A DNA stretch of 64,000 nucleotides from Sediminicola luteus (GCF_002514735.1 NZ_KZ300476.1:310001-374000), one strand, 5' to 3'; shown: positions 16,960 to 25,708, counted from the stretch's first letter. Program-made: numbers and translations. The notes: generated by a model from the sequence alone, not told the origin.

Positions 16960-18027
16960 ATGAAATGGAACTACAAACATTTGGCAGCAGCCTCTTTGGT
17001 ACCACAGATTATCTTGGTAAAACTTTTGGGCAGTCGACCCGATTGGATCGAGCGCTACTACAGCCAAGGGTTATACCCCTATATCAGTTCACTTTCCAGG
17101 ACCCTTAGCGGTTGGTTACCCTTTTCCGTTGGGGATATGTTATACGCCTTCTTTATCGGACTGATTTTATGGCGATTAGTGAAACACCGAAAGAAAATCC
17201 GAAAAAACCTTTTGGGCCTGGGTCGCGATGTATTGGCCCTTTTGGCTGCGGTGTATTTCTGTTTCCACCTCCTGTGGGGCTTTAACTACTACCGCCAACC
17301 TATAGCCGAGAAAATGGACATTGCCGAAACATCGGAACATAGCGACCTTATTGCACTTAGCGAGCAATTGATCGTAAAAACCAATACACTTCAACTTGCC
17401 CTAACCCAAGACAGCACCAAAAAAGTGGTTACCCCATACACAAAACGGGAGATTTACGAGATGAGTGCCGCCGGTTATGAAGCACTACAAAAGCGCTATC
17501 CCTTTTTAGCCTACGGTAAACCTAGTATCAAAAGCTCGTTATTCAGTTTGGGGCTAAGTTATTCGGGCTATGGGGGCTATTTGAACCCTTTTACCAACGA
17601 GGCACAGGTAAACGGACGCATCCCCAATTTTAGGACACCCATTACCACTACCCACGAAATGGGACACCAAATAGGTTATGCCGCCGAGAACGAAACCAAT
17701 TTTGTGGGTTATTTGGCCGCTAGGGCCCACCCAGACCCTTATTTTAGGTATAGCGCCCATGCCTTTGCCCTGGGCTACTGCTTGGGCACCTTACAACGTA
17801 AAGACCCGGAAGCATTTAAAAAACTACTCCCCAAGCTCAATGCTGGGGTACGGGCCAATTTTAAGGAAGTCTCCGATTTTTGGGCCCAATACGAAAACCC
17901 GGCCGAACCCTACCTAAAAAAAATCTACAGCACTTTTTTAAAGGCCAACAACCAAAAAAAGGGCATCCTCAGCTACCGTTCGGTGGTAGGCCTTTTGGTG
18001 GCGTATCATAAGAAGCATCCGGTGTAG
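16960..18027 (+). CDS. DUF3810 membrane protein with HExxH motif
   Basis: The 355-residue protein has two or three N-terminal transmembrane helices (about residues 10-25, 50-72 and 88-110) and a soluble C-terminal domain. That domain contains TTTHEMGHQIGYAAENETNFVGYLAA in two overlapping parts: HEMGH at about 229-233 is a zinc-peptidase HExxH, and the downstream Glu/Asn-rich ENETNF offers a third ligand as in gluzincins. DUF3810 proteins have no established substrate. A membrane-bound zinc protease is the straightforward inference. Confidence 0.88.
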   Translation: MKWNYKHLAAASLVPQIILVKLLGSRPDWIERYYSQGLYPYISSLSRTLSGWLPFSVGDMLYAFFIGLILWRLVKHRKKIRKNLLGLGRDVLALLAAVYFCFHLLWGFNYYRQPIAEKMDIAETSEHSDLIALSEQLIVKTNTLQLALTQDSTKKVVTPYTKREIYEMSAAGYEALQKRYPFLAYGKPSIKSSLFSLGLSYSGYGGYLNPFTNEAQVNGRIPNFRTPITTTHEMGHQIGYAAENETNFVGYLAARAHPDPYFRYSAHAFALGYCLGTLQRKDPEAFKKLLPKLNAGVRANFKEVSDFWAQYENPAEPYLKKIYSTFLKANNQKKGILSYRSVVGLLVAYHKKHPV

Positions 18028-18125
18028 AAAAAACCAGTCTCAAAACGGATTAGCTAAACAAGTCGATGTACTTTGCATATCAACTTGTTAATATTTATAT
18101 TTATTTCCCTCTTAAACTACACGAT

Positions 18126-18350
18126 ATGAGTTCCAAGCAAATGGCTTTCCACTTCGATGAAGAGTTGATTGAATTGGTTCGGGAAAAGGCCAAAGCCCAA
18201 AGAAGAAGCCTTAATAACTATATCGAATATCTTTTGTTCAAAGATGTTGGTAATATCCCCAATGAAGAAACCGCATTGGCCATTGAGGAAACCCGAAAGG
18301 GGGATTTAGAAACCATAGACGACCTGGATACATGGCTAGAAAAACTATAG
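18126..18350 (+). CDS. ribbon-helix-helix antitoxin of a YafQ-type pair
   Basis: From the ATG at 18126 the product is 74 residues and starts SKQMAFHFDEELIELVREK, a short beta strand followed by two helices (RSLNNYIEYLLFKDVG) as in MetJ/Arc DNA-binding antitoxins. The acidic C-terminus (LETIDDLDTWLEKL) would wrap the toxin. An upstream in-frame ATG at 18066 adds 20 unlikely residues. It is intact, while the toxin gene three bases downstream is frameshifted. Confidence 0.82.
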   Translation: MSSKQMAFHFDEELIELVREKAKAQRRSLNNYIEYLLFKDVGNIPNEETALAIEETRKGDLETIDDLDTWLEKL

Positions 18351-18353
18351 TCC

Positions 18354-18636
18354 ATGTACATCCTAACACCAACCACAAAATTCAAAAAAGACCTTAAGAA
18401 GATAAAGGGCAATCCAATTTTATACCCTCCTACCGTTTCAATTTTAAAAGTTCTGGAAGTCAAGGGTATCGCGGGAATCCCAACACAAATGAAACCCCCT
18501 TAGGCTATCTGGTAAATACAAGGATAACAGGGAATGCCATATTAAACCCGATTTGTTGATCATTTGGATACAGGTTGAAGACCCGGAAACAATTAGATTA
18601 TTACGCTTAGGTACACATACGGATCTACTTAAATGA
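18354..18636 (+). pseudogene. YafQ-family mRNA interferase toxin, frameshifted
   Basis: The first frame gives MYILTPTTKFKKDLKKIKG and on to IPTQMKPP, then stops. One base out, the reading continues LRLSGKYKDNRECHIKPDLL and IRLLRLGTHTDLLK to a TGA at 18634-18636. Together they make a normal 93-residue YafQ toxin, including the RECHIKPD segment with the catalytic His. The break falls in a run of five C at 18495-18499; one C fewer restores the frame. The gene is therefore dead, or phase-variable, or a base-call error. Confidence 0.82.
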
Positions 18637-18806
18637 GCTCCTATAGACACCTTGTACCTCGGAGGTCAACAAGGCATCAATTACACCATAAAACACCTAT
18701 TAACCAAGGAAGTGCCGTTTATAATATTGATAATGTACTGATTGTTACTCCGAGATACCATAAAGAAATACTTGACCCTAAATATCATTATGGATATGGA
18801 TTCTAG
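18633..18806 (+). pseudogene. HNH-nuclease tail of a polymorphic toxin (fragment)
   Basis: The frame from 18633 encodes LHHKTPINQGSAVYNIDN followed by VLIVTPRYHKEILDPKYHYG and stops at 18804-18806. The HH, the DN and the YH-KE place the three ligands of an HNH (beta-beta-alpha metal) nuclease, as in colicin- and pyocin-type DNase tails. Only the last 50 or so residues are present; the trafficking and repeat domains of a full toxin are absent. The reading frame overlaps the start of the next gene by 17 bases, the usual spacing of toxin and immunity genes. Confidence 0.72.
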
Positions 18807-19215
18807 AAATAGTAAAGTTGATAAGATTAGACAGATTATTTCCAATTTCGAAGATGGAAAAATTACAGTTGATGTTGCCGTAAGTCAAATCAACATAATT
18901 GGGTACCATCAAATATCAGAAGATTATTTACAGAGTTATTGGGAATCTGAAAATATTGATGATTTCATTGGTAAAATTATCACCGAACCAATTCAGGATT
19001 GGCAAAAAATCGATGACAATCAGGCCTTGTTGTTACTTAAAGAGTTGATTGAGAACATCGTAGACGACGCCATTTTTGAAAGAAATTCAGAGGCTTTAGA
19101 AAAACGATATGCAAAATCTTCTGGATCCATTAATAATTGGTTGTTTCATGATAATATAATGGAACCTAAGGAAATTCTGAAAATGCTAACCCATGAAGAT
19201 CGTATTATCCTATAA
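18790..19215 (+). CDS. probable immunity protein to the HNH toxin
   Basis: The ATG at 18790 (peptide MDMDSRNSKVDKI, 141 residues) overlaps the last 17 bases of the HNH-nuclease fragment. An in-frame start at 18742 would lie inside the toxin coding region and is less likely. The protein is small, acidic, largely helical and without signal peptide or membrane helix, as expected for a cytoplasmic immunity protein. I do not recognise its family. Its role rests on position and size, not on homology. It is AT-rich compared with neighbouring core genes. Confidence 0.65.
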   Translation: MDMDSRNSKVDKIRQIISNFEDGKITVDVAVSQINIIGYHQISEDYLQSYWESENIDDFIGKIITEPIQDWQKIDDNQALLLLKELIENIVDDAIFERNSEALEKRYAKSSGSINNWLFHDNIMEPKEILKMLTHEDRIIL

Positions 19216-19285
19216 AATCCAAATTAATTCAATGAATTGCGCTTAAAGGAAAAGGGTAAAACTAAGATTTAGAGCCGAATAGAAA

Positions 19286-19732
19286 ATGGAATTACACCCA
19301 ATAAACGAATCTGCGTTAAAAAACATTGATTTTTTAAATAGATACAAGAAATTATCCAACACCTATAGGGATGAAGATAATTGTTTCGATAGGTATGACA
19401 ACAATAAAGTAATTGAAGTTATTGAATCTTTTGGATATGAGACGAAGTACTTTAAATCCGAGGATTTCTTCATGATTAAACAGCAAATTCAAGATTATGA
19501 ATTCCAATTTAATTTAAAGTTTAAGTATGGTGCATGTGAATTCATTTGGGGGGTCATAAGGAATAGTGAAAGACTACCCCTTGGGGGCCCTTGGGGAGCG
19601 ATTATAGATTTATTAGACAAAACACATAGACCTCTCCCTTTACCTCTATTTTCATCGTACGACACTCTAAAGGATATATTAGTCGAAGCCTTTGATTTAT
19701 ATGAAGGTTTCAAGGATGAATTATTGGTATAG
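19286..19732 (+). CDS. orphan cytoplasmic protein, possible second immunity gene
   Basis: The 148-residue product has no signal peptide or membrane helix. It starts MELHPINESALKNIDFLNRY, is acidic, and has a conserved-looking C-terminal third (LPLGGPWGAIIDLLDK, then a short Pro/Leu stretch). The AT-rich composition and its place behind the HNH toxin/immunity pair suggest a further immunity gene or other accessory gene from the same toxin tail array. I do not recognise the family. A terminator follows at 19753-19795. Confidence 0.6.
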   Translation: MELHPINESALKNIDFLNRYKKLSNTYRDEDNCFDRYDNNKVIEVIESFGYETKYFKSEDFFMIKQQIQDYEFQFNLKFKYGACEFIWGVIRNSERLPLGGPWGAIIDLLDKTHRPLPLPLFSSYDTLKDILVEAFDLYEGFKDELLV

Positions 19733-19752
19733 TTCGTAATTTAACATTGATT

Positions 19753-19795
19753 TTAAAAGCCGCTTAAAAGGATATTCTTTTGGTGGCTTTTGATT
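19753..19795 (+). terminator. terminator after the accessory cassette
   Basis: AAAAGCC with CTTAAAAGG and CTTTTGG with GGCTTTT pair into a long imperfect stem with an ATATT loop, ending in T-rich sequence. Confidence 0.65.
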
Positions 19796-19816
19796 TATGA
19801 TTGAAACATACATTTA

Positions 19817-19835
19817 ACACTATGGACAATAGTGT
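19817..19835. repeat. inverted repeat upstream of the amidohydrolase operon
   Basis: ACACTAT and ATAGTGT (19817-19823 and 19829-19835) are separated by GGACA and are flanked by TTTA and CAAA. It lies 150 bases before the amidohydrolase ATG and could be a regulator site; no T run follows. Confidence 0.35.
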
Positions 19836-19984
19836 CAAATATCAGCGTCTTGGGTATTAATCCATTTTAGCACTCCGTGTTAAAAATCTCTTAACGGATT
19901 TAGAATTCTTTTAACATCGGTTACCTTTAGCTGGCTAATTCGGTCCATGGCCTTTGGTATGGACATACAACTTACTCAATCTCT

Positions 19985-22942
19985 ATGAATGTAAAACAAC
20001 TCATGTGGGCACTGCTCTGGTGTAGCGCCCCTATGATGGCCCAAGATTATTTTCCTAATAACGAAGGGGTCAAAAACGAAAACCACAACTATCGGGCGTT
20101 TACGAATGCTACTATTTACGTAAGTGCCGATCAGGTGGTTAAAAACGGAACCCTATTGATCCAAAACGGCAAAGTGGCCGGGGTCGGTAAATCGGTAAAC
20201 ATTCCGGCCAACGCCATCGTTACCGATTTGGAAGGCAAATCGATCTACCCCTCGTTTATCGATATCTATTCCGATTTTGGGGTAAAGAAACCGGAAAAAG
20301 CTTCGGGTAGTGGGCGCTCGCCCCAATACCAACAAAGTCGTGAAGGCTTTTATTGGAACGACCATATTATGCCCGAGAAAAATGCCATTACCTCTTTTTC
20401 CTATACCGACAAAGATGCCGCCAGTCTACGAAAAGTTGGCTTTGGCGTGGTAAACACCCATATAAACGACGGTATCGCCCGGGGTACCGGGGCCTTGATC
20501 GCCTTGAACAAGCATGGTAACGATGCCGACCGTGTGCTTGAAGATCGCTCGGCCCAATATTTTTCATTGGATAAAAGCGTGGCCTCGCGCCAAAGCTACC
20601 CCACCTCTTTAATGGGTAGTTTGGCCCTGCTACGCCAAATGTATGTAGATGCCGCTTGGTATGCCCAAGGACATGTGGCCACTACCGACCGCTCCTTGGA
20701 AGCCCTGAACCGCAACAAGGGACTGGTCTCCATATTTGCGGCCGAAGACAAAGGTAACGCCCTAAGGGCCGATAAGATCGGTGACGCCAATGGCATACAA
20801 TACGTAATTTTAGGTGGCGGAAACGAATTCGAATGGATAGACGATATCAAGGCCACGGAGGCCACTTACATATTACCCTTGAACTTCCCGGATGCCTACG
20901 ACGTATCCAATCCGCATCAGGCACGTTATGTGAGCCTACACGATATGCGCCTTTGGAACCAAAAACCGGCCAACCCAAAGATCATGGCCGACAAAGCCAT
21001 CCCGTTTGCCTTTACCCTGAGCGGACTCAAGAAAAAAGACGATTTCTTTAAAAATCTGCAAAAAGCCATCTCCTACGGACTTTCAGAAAAAGAAGCCCTG
21101 AGGGCATTGACCAGTCGCCCAGCCGAAATTTTGGGTATGCAAGATAAAGTCGGAAGTTTGGAACAGGGTAAATGGGCGAACTTTTTAATTAGCTCCGGCC
21201 CCATTTTCGATTCGGGCACCACCCTCTACGAAAACTGGGTACAAGGCCAAAAACATAGCATCAACACCCTAGATGTCGTCGATATCCGTGGGGAATACGA
21301 TCTAAACCTCAACGGACTCACCTATCAATTGAACATTACGGGTACCCCGGCCAAACCCAAAGCCGAAGTGAAACAGGACACCAATAAGGTAAAGTCAAAA
21401 TTGAACTACGCCGATAATTGGATGCACCTGAACCTGCAACAGGGTGAAGGCGACCAAAGGAAAATGTTCCGTATCAATGCTTTAGCCAGTACAGACGGGG
21501 GCAACCTTAACGGTTCTTTTGTTGACATTAACGGCAAGGAAGCTTCCTTTACGGCCCTCAAGACCAAGGCCTATGAGACCAAAGGTCCGGATGCAGCCAA
21601 AAAGACCATAAAAAGCATTACCCCATTAACTTTCCCGAACGTAGGTTATGGATATAGCGAAAGACCAAAAGCGGAAAACTTTTTGTTTAAAAACGCTACG
21701 GTTTGGACCGGGGAAGCAGCCGGGGTACTTGAAAACACCGATGTTTTGGTGAAAAAAGGAAAAATCGTAAAGATTGGAACCAACTTGGGTGCCGGCGGGG
21801 CCACGGTCGTTGACGCTACCGGCAAACATTTAACCGCCGGCATCGTAGACGAACACTCGCATATCGCCCTACTATCGGTAAACGAGGCCGGACAAAATTC
21901 CTCTGCCGAGGTCAGTATGGAAGATGTCGTAGACCCCGAGGATATTGACATTTACAGAAACCTGGCCGGTGGTGTAACCACCATGCAACTCTTGCACGGA
22001 TCGGCCAACCCGATCGGGGGCCGTTCGGCGATCATAAAACTGAAATGGGGTAGCTCGGCCGACGATATGATCTATGACAATTCGCCCAAATTCATCAAGT
22101 TTGCCTTGGGTGAGAACGTAAAACAATCGAACTGGCAGAGTTTTAGCCGTTTCCCACAGACCCGTATGGGGGTAGAACAAGCCTTTGTCAATTATTTTCA
22201 ACAAGCCAAAGAATACCAGGCCCTGAAAAACAGTGGCAAACCCTATCGTAAAGATGTTGAAATGGAGACTTTGGTCGAGATCATGAACGGCGAGCGTTTT
22301 ATCAGCTGCCACTCGTATGTGCAAAGCGAGATCAATATGCTGATGAAAGTGGCCGACAAATTCGGTTTCCGTGTAAATACATTTACCCATATTTTGGAAG
22401 GCTATAAAGTGGCCGATAAAATGGCCGAACACGGCGTGGGCGGTTCTACTTTCTCCGATTGGTGGGCCTATAAGTACGAGGTAAATGATGCCATACCCTA
22501 TAACGCCGCCATTATGCAGCGCCAGGGCATTACCGTGGCCATCAATAGTGACGATGCCGAAATGAGCCGTCGTTTGAACCAAGAGGCCGCCAAAACCGTT
22601 AAGTACGGTGGTATGAGCGAAGAGGAAGCTTGGAAAATGGTTACGATCAATCCGGCCAAACTCTTGCACCTAGACCATAGGGTTGGTAGCATAAAAGAAG
22701 GTAAGGATGCTGATCTGGTCTTGTGGAACGACCACCCCCTATCGGTGTACGCCAAAGCGGAAAAAACCTTAATCGAGGGGGCTGTGTATTTCGATTTGGA
22801 AAAAGATGCCCAACAACGGGCAGCGGTCAAAAAGGAGCGCAACGATCTAATCCAACAAATGCTAGATGCCAAAGCTGGGGGTAGCCCCACCCAATCGCCC
22901 AAAATGGCGAAAAAAGAACATTTCCATTGCGATAGCCTTTAA
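19985..22942 (+). CDS. secreted tandem amidohydrolase (two modules)
   Basis: The 985-residue protein has a signal peptide (about residues 1-19) and two amidohydrolase-superfamily modules joined by a linker of beta-rich sequence. In the second module (about 580-960) the metal ligands are visible: DEHSH (HxH) near 624, ISCHSYVQ near 777, FTHILEG near 807 and INSDDAE near 856. In the first module the HxH position reads PSFIDIYSDFG, so the binuclear metal site is lost and this half is probably structural. The substrate is unknown; periplasmic peptidase/imidase-like roles are common. It is followed at nine bases by a further amidohydrolase. Confidence 0.9.
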   Translation: MNVKQLMWALLWCSAPMMAQDYFPNNEGVKNENHNYRAFTNATIYVSADQVVKNGTLLIQNGKVAGVGKSVNIPANAIVTDLEGKSIYPSFIDIYSDFGVKKPEKASGSGRSPQYQQSREGFYWNDHIMPEKNAITSFSYTDKDAASLRKVGFGVVNTHINDGIARGTGALIALNKHGNDADRVLEDRSAQYFSLDKSVASRQSYPTSLMGSLALLRQMYVDAAWYAQGHVATTDRSLEALNRNKGLVSIFAAEDKGNALRADKIGDANGIQYVILGGGNEFEWIDDIKATEATYILPLNFPDAYDVSNPHQARYVSLHDMRLWNQKPANPKIMADKAIPFAFTLSGLKKKDDFFKNLQKAISYGLSEKEALRALTSRPAEILGMQDKVGSLEQGKWANFLISSGPIFDSGTTLYENWVQGQKHSINTLDVVDIRGEYDLNLNGLTYQLNITGTPAKPKAEVKQDTNKVKSKLNYADNWMHLNLQQGEGDQRKMFRINALASTDGGNLNGSFVDINGKEASFTALKTKAYETKGPDAAKKTIKSITPLTFPNVGYGYSERPKAENFLFKNATVWTGEAAGVLENTDVLVKKGKIVKIGTNLGAGGATVVDATGKHLTAGIVDEHSHIALLSVNEAGQNSSAEVSMEDVVDPEDIDIYRNLAGGVTTMQLLHGSANPIGGRSAIIKLKWGSSADDMIYDNSPKFIKFALGENVKQSNWQSFSRFPQTRMGVEQAFVNYFQQAKEYQALKNSGKPYRKDVEMETLVEIMNGERFISCHSYVQSEINMLMKVADKFGFRVNTFTHILEGYKVADKMAEHGVGGSTFSDWWAYKYEVNDAIPYNAAIMQRQGITVAINSDDAEMSRRLNQEAAKTVKYGGMSEEEAWKMVTINPAKLLHLDHRVGSIKEGKDADLVLWNDHPLSVYAKAEKTLIEGAVYFDLEKDAQQRAAVKKERNDLIQQMLDAKAGGSPTQSPKMAKKEHFHCDSL

Positions 22943-22951
22943 AAAACAGAC

Positions 22952-24238
22952 ATGAAGACATTTAAAATATTCACATTGATTGCATTGTCCGGTTTCGGTT
23001 TGATCCGGGCGCAACAAACCCCGGCCGACCCCCAATCGGAGGCCATTAGTATCGTTGGGGCCACGGCCCATATCGGCGATGGTACCGTGGTAGAGAACGC
23101 CACCCTGGTTTTTGAAAACGGCAAGATTACGGCCTTGGCCGCTGGAGCCGCCACCCAAGGCAAGGTCATAAATGCCCAAGGTAAACATGTGTATCCGGGT
23201 TTTATCGCCGGAAGTACTTCGCTTGGTTTGGTAGAAATCGATGCCGTTCGCCCTACAAGGGACATGGACGAATTGGGAGATATGATTCCGCATATACGGA
23301 GTATGATCGCTTATAACGCCGAGTCTAAGGTGGTAGAGAGTATGCGCCCCAATGGGGTACTCTTGGCCCAGGTTTCGCCAAAGGGCGGTCGTATCTCAGG
23401 TACCAGTTCGGTAATGCAGCTCGATGCCTGGAATTGGGAAGATGCCGTGGTAAAAGCCGATGATGGCATCCATTTAAACTGGCCTGCTTCATACAGAAGA
23501 GGTCGCTGGTGGATGGGTGAGGAACCCGGTTTCCATCCGAATAAAAAGTATGGGGAACAAATAGACGAGACCCTACAGTTTTTGGCCAATGCCAAAGCCT
23601 ACAACCAAAAACCCGCTACTGAAGCCAATATCGCCTTTGCCGGGGCCAAAGGTCTATTCGATGGCACCCAAAAGCTCTATGTGTATGCCAATGGCGAAAA
23701 AGAGATCATCGACGCCATTAGCCGTTTACATGCTGCCGGAGTTGGGAAAATGGTACTCGTAGGCGGTTATGAAGCCCATAAAACGGCCGACTTGCTAAAA
23801 CAACATCAGGTACCAGTAATGGTAAACGCCACCCATAACCTGCCTTTTTACAATGACGACGATTACGACCATGCCTATAAACTACCGGCACTATTGGTAA
23901 AAGCCGGGCTTTTGGTAGGCATCCAAAATATGGACGCGGCCAACTTTCAGGTGCGCAACCTCCCTTTCTATGCCGGCCACGCCGCCGGTTACGGATTGGA
24001 CAAGGAAACTGCGCTCCAACTGATCAGTAGTAATACCGCAAAGATTTTAGGAATTGATGCCCAATACGGCAGTTTAAAGGTAGGAAAAAGTGCTACCCTT
24101 TTCATCTCTGAAGGCGATGCCCTCGATATGCGTGGCAACCAATTGACCCATGCTTTTATAGACGGGCGTGAAATTTCGTTGGAAACACACCAAACCAAAT
24201 TGTACAAACGTTATTCCAATAAGTACAAAACAAAGTAA
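22952..24238 (+). CDS. secreted amidohydrolase-like protein lacking HxH
   Basis: The 428-residue protein starts with a signal peptide and follows the amidohydrolase layout: beta-sandwich strands (VENATLVFENGKITALAAG), YPGFIAGSTSLGLVEID where HxH would normally stand, and a C-terminal TAKILGIDAQYGSLKVGKSA. No HxH is present and the terminal catalytic Asp segment is not recognisable, so it is probably not a metal hydrolase by itself. It lies nine bases behind the tandem amidohydrolase and likely forms a heteromeric partner of it. Confidence 0.88.
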   Translation: MKTFKIFTLIALSGFGLIRAQQTPADPQSEAISIVGATAHIGDGTVVENATLVFENGKITALAAGAATQGKVINAQGKHVYPGFIAGSTSLGLVEIDAVRPTRDMDELGDMIPHIRSMIAYNAESKVVESMRPNGVLLAQVSPKGGRISGTSSVMQLDAWNWEDAVVKADDGIHLNWPASYRRGRWWMGEEPGFHPNKKYGEQIDETLQFLANAKAYNQKPATEANIAFAGAKGLFDGTQKLYVYANGEKEIIDAISRLHAAGVGKMVLVGGYEAHKTADLLKQHQVPVMVNATHNLPFYNDDDYDHAYKLPALLVKAGLLVGIQNMDAANFQVRNLPFYAGHAAGYGLDKETALQLISSNTAKILGIDAQYGSLKVGKSATLFISEGDALDMRGNQLTHAFIDGREISLETHQTKLYKRYSNKYKTK

Positions 24239-24250
24239 GTCCACAAAACT

Positions 24251-24283
24251 ACAAGGCCTTCGTTTTCGAAGGCCTTTTATTTT
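24251..24283 (+). terminator. terminator after the amidohydrolase operon
   Basis: AAGGCCTTCG and CGAAGGCCTT form a perfect 10-bp stem with a TTTT loop, followed by TTATTTT. Confidence 0.85.
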
Positions 24284-24291
24284 ATCCTCAC

Positions 24292-24933
24292 ATGAAATCA
24301 CCAACAACCAAACTCCTTACCCTAGCCCTTATCTTTTTTACCACCCTGATGCAGGCCCAAGAAGATTATATCTTGGAAATAGACGGAAAACCCATCAGTA
24401 TTGGTCTAGATAAGCCCACCGAAGTAAAAATCGGTAAGAAAACCGTGCAACTACTTTTAAAAGAAAAAGACACCCTGCAATTTCTCGATGCACAGTTCAA
24501 TTTTAAATACCCAAAAGGTTTTAAAGTTTCTAAAACCACCATTGAGGAAGGCATTACCCAATATATGCTAATGACCGCCGAAGGGGCCGGTATTATCGTT
24601 CAGAAATACGATGTACTCAATCCGACCATGCTCAACGAAATGATGGTAAACGAGGTCACCAAAGAAAGTGTTAGTTATGGTTACAGTATGGAACGTGCCG
24701 ATTATGAACGCCCCCTTTCCTCTGGGCAATCTTTGGAGATAGATAAGGCCGTTTTAAAATACAAAGGCGAGACCAACACCTACGAAGTGGCCACCATTGG
24801 CCATAAAGACGAAGGGCTGTTGATCATGACCATGGACATGGGCGCTTTTGGCACCCAAGTAGAAACCGACGGTAAAGCCTTGATCAAATTATTCTGGGAT
24901 TCCCTACAGATTCAAATGCCCGAAGCTAATTAG
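24292..24933 (+). CDS. secreted protein of unknown function
   Basis: The 213-residue product has a signal peptide (cleavage expected after MQAQ, about residue 22) and a beta-rich mature domain without cysteines or known motifs. It begins just behind the terminator of the amidohydrolase operon, so it probably has its own promoter. It overlaps the 3' end of the convergent lipoprotein gene by eight bases. I do not recognise a family. Confidence 0.75.
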   Translation: MKSPTTKLLTLALIFFTTLMQAQEDYILEIDGKPISIGLDKPTEVKIGKKTVQLLLKEKDTLQFLDAQFNFKYPKGFKVSKTTIEEGITQYMLMTAEGAGIIVQKYDVLNPTMLNEMMVNEVTKESVSYGYSMERADYERPLSSGQSLEIDKAVLKYKGETNTYEVATIGHKDEGLLIMTMDMGAFGTQVETDGKALIKLFWDSLQIQMPEAN

Positions 24934-25708
24934 CAACGGGCTTGGTATAAAGGGCATCTTCTTTTTGCGCCGATAAACGGGCGTTCTCGAACACTACGGT
25001 ACTGCGTATCTCCTTAATATCGCGGCCTTCGTATTTGTGCCAGGCTATGCTTTTGGGCAGTAAGATATCGTTCACGGGGTTCCATTCGGCATAATGTATC
25101 CAATTTACTTTTTCTGAGCGCTCATCGCTTCCAAATGTAAAGGTATAGCCCAACCATGCCATACGATAGCTCTTAGGGTCATAATGTAAAAAGTACTCGT
25201 CTTTTGAAGAAGCCCCTACCCCATCGTTAAACCGGATTCGAAATCCTGGGTAGCTGACCCCATCGACCACCAAAGGTGCATCTACCTCATATTGAATCCC
25301 TGGATCGGCCAATACAAAGGGCATGGCATAAAAATAGAACATAAGGTTGTGGTAGACTTCGGCATTCCCTTTGTACTGTTTTTCAGGATCATGTACCCAA
25401 ACCGCTTCCCCATCGAAGCCCATGCTATAGGTATCGGTGGCCACATGATCGCGCCTATCCCATAGATCAACGGTATGCCGCTCTACACCTTTTTCTTTGG
25501 GTATTTCGAAATGCAAGGTCCTTTTGGCCTTCCAGGCTTTTTGTCCGCCATGGGCTTCCAACACTTTTTTCAAATCTTCTGGCACCCCTCTTTTTTCTTC
25601 GGTTTCAACCACTTGTTTTGAGGGTTGTGGTTCTTCTTTCACCTTCTTTTTTTCAGTACAAGCCATTCCCAATACAAGAAAAAGGCCTAGGTATAAAATC
25701 CGCATCAT
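24926..25708 (-). CDS. lipoprotein with LolA-like layout (DUF6503-like)
   Basis: From the ATG at 25708 the protein has about 260 residues and a lipoprotein signal (MMRILYLGLFLVLGMAC). The mature part has HGGQKAWKAKRTLHFEI, a long run of alternating beta strands and a central RDHVATDTYSMGFDG, resembling the LolA/LppX-like half-barrel lipoproteins of Bacteroidota. A longer in-frame start at 25789 would overlap the methyltransferase gene on the other strand and carry an implausible Cys-rich leader. The ligand and partner are unknown; the family assignment is tentative. Confidence 0.75.
   Translation of the reverse strand: MMRILYLGLFLVLGMACTEKKKVKEEPQPSKQVVETEEKRGVPEDLKKVLEAHGGQKAWKAKRTLHFEIPKEKGVERHTVDLWDRRDHVATDTYSMGFDGEAVWVHDPEKQYKGNAEVYHNLMFYFYAMPFVLADPGIQYEVDAPLVVDGVSYPGFRIRFNDGVGASSKDEYFLHYDPKSYRMAWLGYTFTFGSDERSEKVNWIHYAEWNPVNDILLPKSIAWHKYEGRDIKEIRSTVVFENARLSAQKEDALYTKPVAN

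Noticed and set aside
19223-19271. Possible tail of a second toxin (FNELRLKEKGKTKI) before the second orphan
   Set aside because: Too short to assign and preceded by a stop; not listed as a gene.
21872-22669. 265-residue minus-strand open frame inside the tandem amidohydrolase gene
   Set aside because: It is antisense to the well-supported catalytic module and has no family features or own promoter.
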